NCBI GenBank assembly: GCA_963743875.1
Contig: CAVURM010000005.1
Location: forward strand, 186,001-250,000
Source: RHKX01 sp963743875
Lineage (GTDB): Bacteria > Actinomycetota > Thermoleophilia > Solirubrobacterales > 70-9
Direction: 5' to 3'
DNA length: 64,000 bases
Under the pieces are notes generated by a model that worked only from the letters and a program-made list of their open reading frames with translations, had not been told where the DNA came from and did not search any database. The number at the start of each line of letters is the position of its first letter. The first letter of the stretch is position 1. Below are positions 62,793-64,000 of this stretch, one piece after another. A program made the translations under genes and the position numbers.

Positions 62793-62972
62793 AAACTCCC
62801 AATATTCAATAACTGGTCGGGTCCCCATCGGACACCGTTCGGACCGGGCCCTGTCTCACCCCCGCCCCACGAGCTGCATGGCCGGTGGCACACAAAGCTG
62901 CGGTCAACTACAGACTCAATCCGGGCGGTAGATGCGGATGGAGCCTGGCCGGATTCCCTGTTTGATGGGTAC

Positions 62973-64000
62973 ATGCGACTTGCCAAGATACGAGGGCGTC
63001 TCCCGATCATCTGTGCCGCAGCCTTTCTCTGCCTGGCGATCGGCGTGCCCGCGGTCGCGGCGGCCAAGCAGAAGAAGATCACCGGCACGCTGAGCCAGGG
63101 CGGCTACACCGTGATCGCGCTCGCCGAAGACGGCGAGGCGAAGACCGACCGGGCGCCGAACGGCGAGTTCAAGCTGCGCCCGCCCGCCAAGAAGGTGACC
63201 CTGCACCTGCGGGCCGCCGACGGCACCTACGCCGGCCCGATCGTCGTCGGGACGAAGAAGCAGCGGCAAGCGGGCGATCGAGGGCGTCTATGCCGGGGCC
63301 AAGCTCGGCAAGGTCAAGGTCAAGTCCGACAAGGGCTTCGCCAAGGTCAAGCTCCGCAAGAAGTGGGTCGACACAAAGCGCGAGGCCCGGGCCAAGAAGG
63401 GCGTCCCGATCGGCGCCGGCAACTTCGGCCGTGTGAAGTCGAAGAAGACCGAGGGCGGTGCCCCCGGCGATCTCGACCTCGACGGCGTCGCCAACCCGCT
63501 CGACATCGACGACGACGGCGACCTGGTCCTCGACAACCTCGACCGCAAGCCGCAACAAGGGAAGCAAGGCACGTGCCTCCGCGCAGGCGTCGGCGGATTC
63601 CCCAGGGCTGGCGTCGGGCGACTTCTCCATCAAGACCGTTCACGACGGCGAAATCGATCGCACTATGAATGCCAACGCGGGTTCCACCGACGAGCAGATC
63701 GGCGCTGGCCTATGGGAAGACGTATTCATCTTCGTCGGCATCCTGCCCGGCGACTCCGCCGAGCTCGACTGCGGCGAACCCCAGAGCACCACCAACCCGG
63801 GGCTCGGGGGCCTCGTCTACTGCACCACGGGCGGCACGGGGGAGATCTTCGACGCCGGCCCCGGGGTTTGCAGCCCTTCCCGGAATGCTGCGACTCCGAC
63901 GGCGACGGCTTCGGAACGCTTATTCCATCCCCTGGCCCCGGCACCCCCGGGCAGCTTTACCCCCGCGCCACAAGCATCGACCAGGTCGGCTCCGGCGATG
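62973..64000 (+). CDS. Secreted protein with TSP3-like calcium repeats (frameshifted, runs off the right edge)
   Basis: ATG 62973 begins a signal peptide (IICAAAFLCLAIGVPAVAAA). Next is a beta-rich, Lys-rich region (ITGTLSQGGYTVIALAEDGEA, PPAKKVTLHLRAADGTYAGPIVVG). After an indel near 63265 the frame holds GAGNFGRVKSKKTEGG and an Asp-rich DLDLDGVANPLDIDDDGD, as in thrombospondin type-3 calcium repeats. Further indels near 63555 and 63868 lead to DFSIKTVHDGEIDRTMNANAG, LPGDSAELDCGE and PFPECCDSDGDGFGT. The protein is exported; its role is unknown. It continues beyond the window. Confidence 0.65.

Overview
The window comes from a high-GC actinobacterium, most likely a Thermoleophilia/Solirubrobacterales-type organism. 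That placement is an inference from very high GC, the dnaK-grpE-dnaJ-hspR operon, an inositol-phosphate synthase with a CDP-alcohol phosphotransferase, a WS/DGAT-type acyltransferase, an F420-type LLM oxidoreductase, and large secreted YWTN-repeat proteins with lysine-rich C-terminal modules. No rRNA, CRISPR array or intact mobile-element recombinase was seen.

Layout. 1-7.9 kb (minus strand): a biosynthetic block of PAPS-dependent sulfotransferases (three intact, one running off the left edge), three paralogous GT4-like glycosyltransferases and two SAM methyltransferases, many with 4-nt stop/start overlaps. 8.2-16.9 kb: purine genes purQ, purS, purC, purB, purE and purD on the minus strand, interrupted by another sulfotransferase and by two plus-strand secreted cell-wall genes. 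17-19.3 kb: a second small sugar locus with a fourth GT paralogue, a SRPBCC protein and a methyltransferase. 20.4-31.7 kb: lipid/redox genes, clpB, an MscS channel and a serine hydrolase. 31.7-35.9 kb: dnaK operon. 37.9-43.8 kb: cytochrome c, endonuclease III, sugar kinase, alpha/beta hydrolase, then a PAP2-CDP-alcohol transferase-ino1 group that probably makes phosphatidylinositol. 44-53.8 kb: GMC oxidoreductase, a GT-PHP fusion, a uracil-DNA-glycosylase-like protein, an RNA methyltransferase and argF. 53.9-58.8 kb: tRNA-Glu, lgt, wecB, a GT2 synthase and an SDR. 58.9-62.8 kb: tRNA-Val followed by a 3.9-kb segment closed by an exact 51-nt copy of the tRNA 3' half, the signature of a tRNA-targeted integrative element; it holds two tandem, badly frameshifted YWTN-repeat genes. 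A secreted TSP3-repeat protein runs off the right edge.

Two window-wide patterns matter. Many genes have a TANNNT -10-like hexamer 6-8 nt upstream of the start codon and no Shine-Dalgarno, which suggests leaderless transcription. At least eleven loci carry single-base indels that split an otherwise recognisable protein between frames, several at short G/C runs; these may be assembly errors or real decay, and only reads can tell.

Intergenic DNA holds several long dyads, including a two-copy 51-bp hairpin family and a strong hairpin abutting the wecB start codon.
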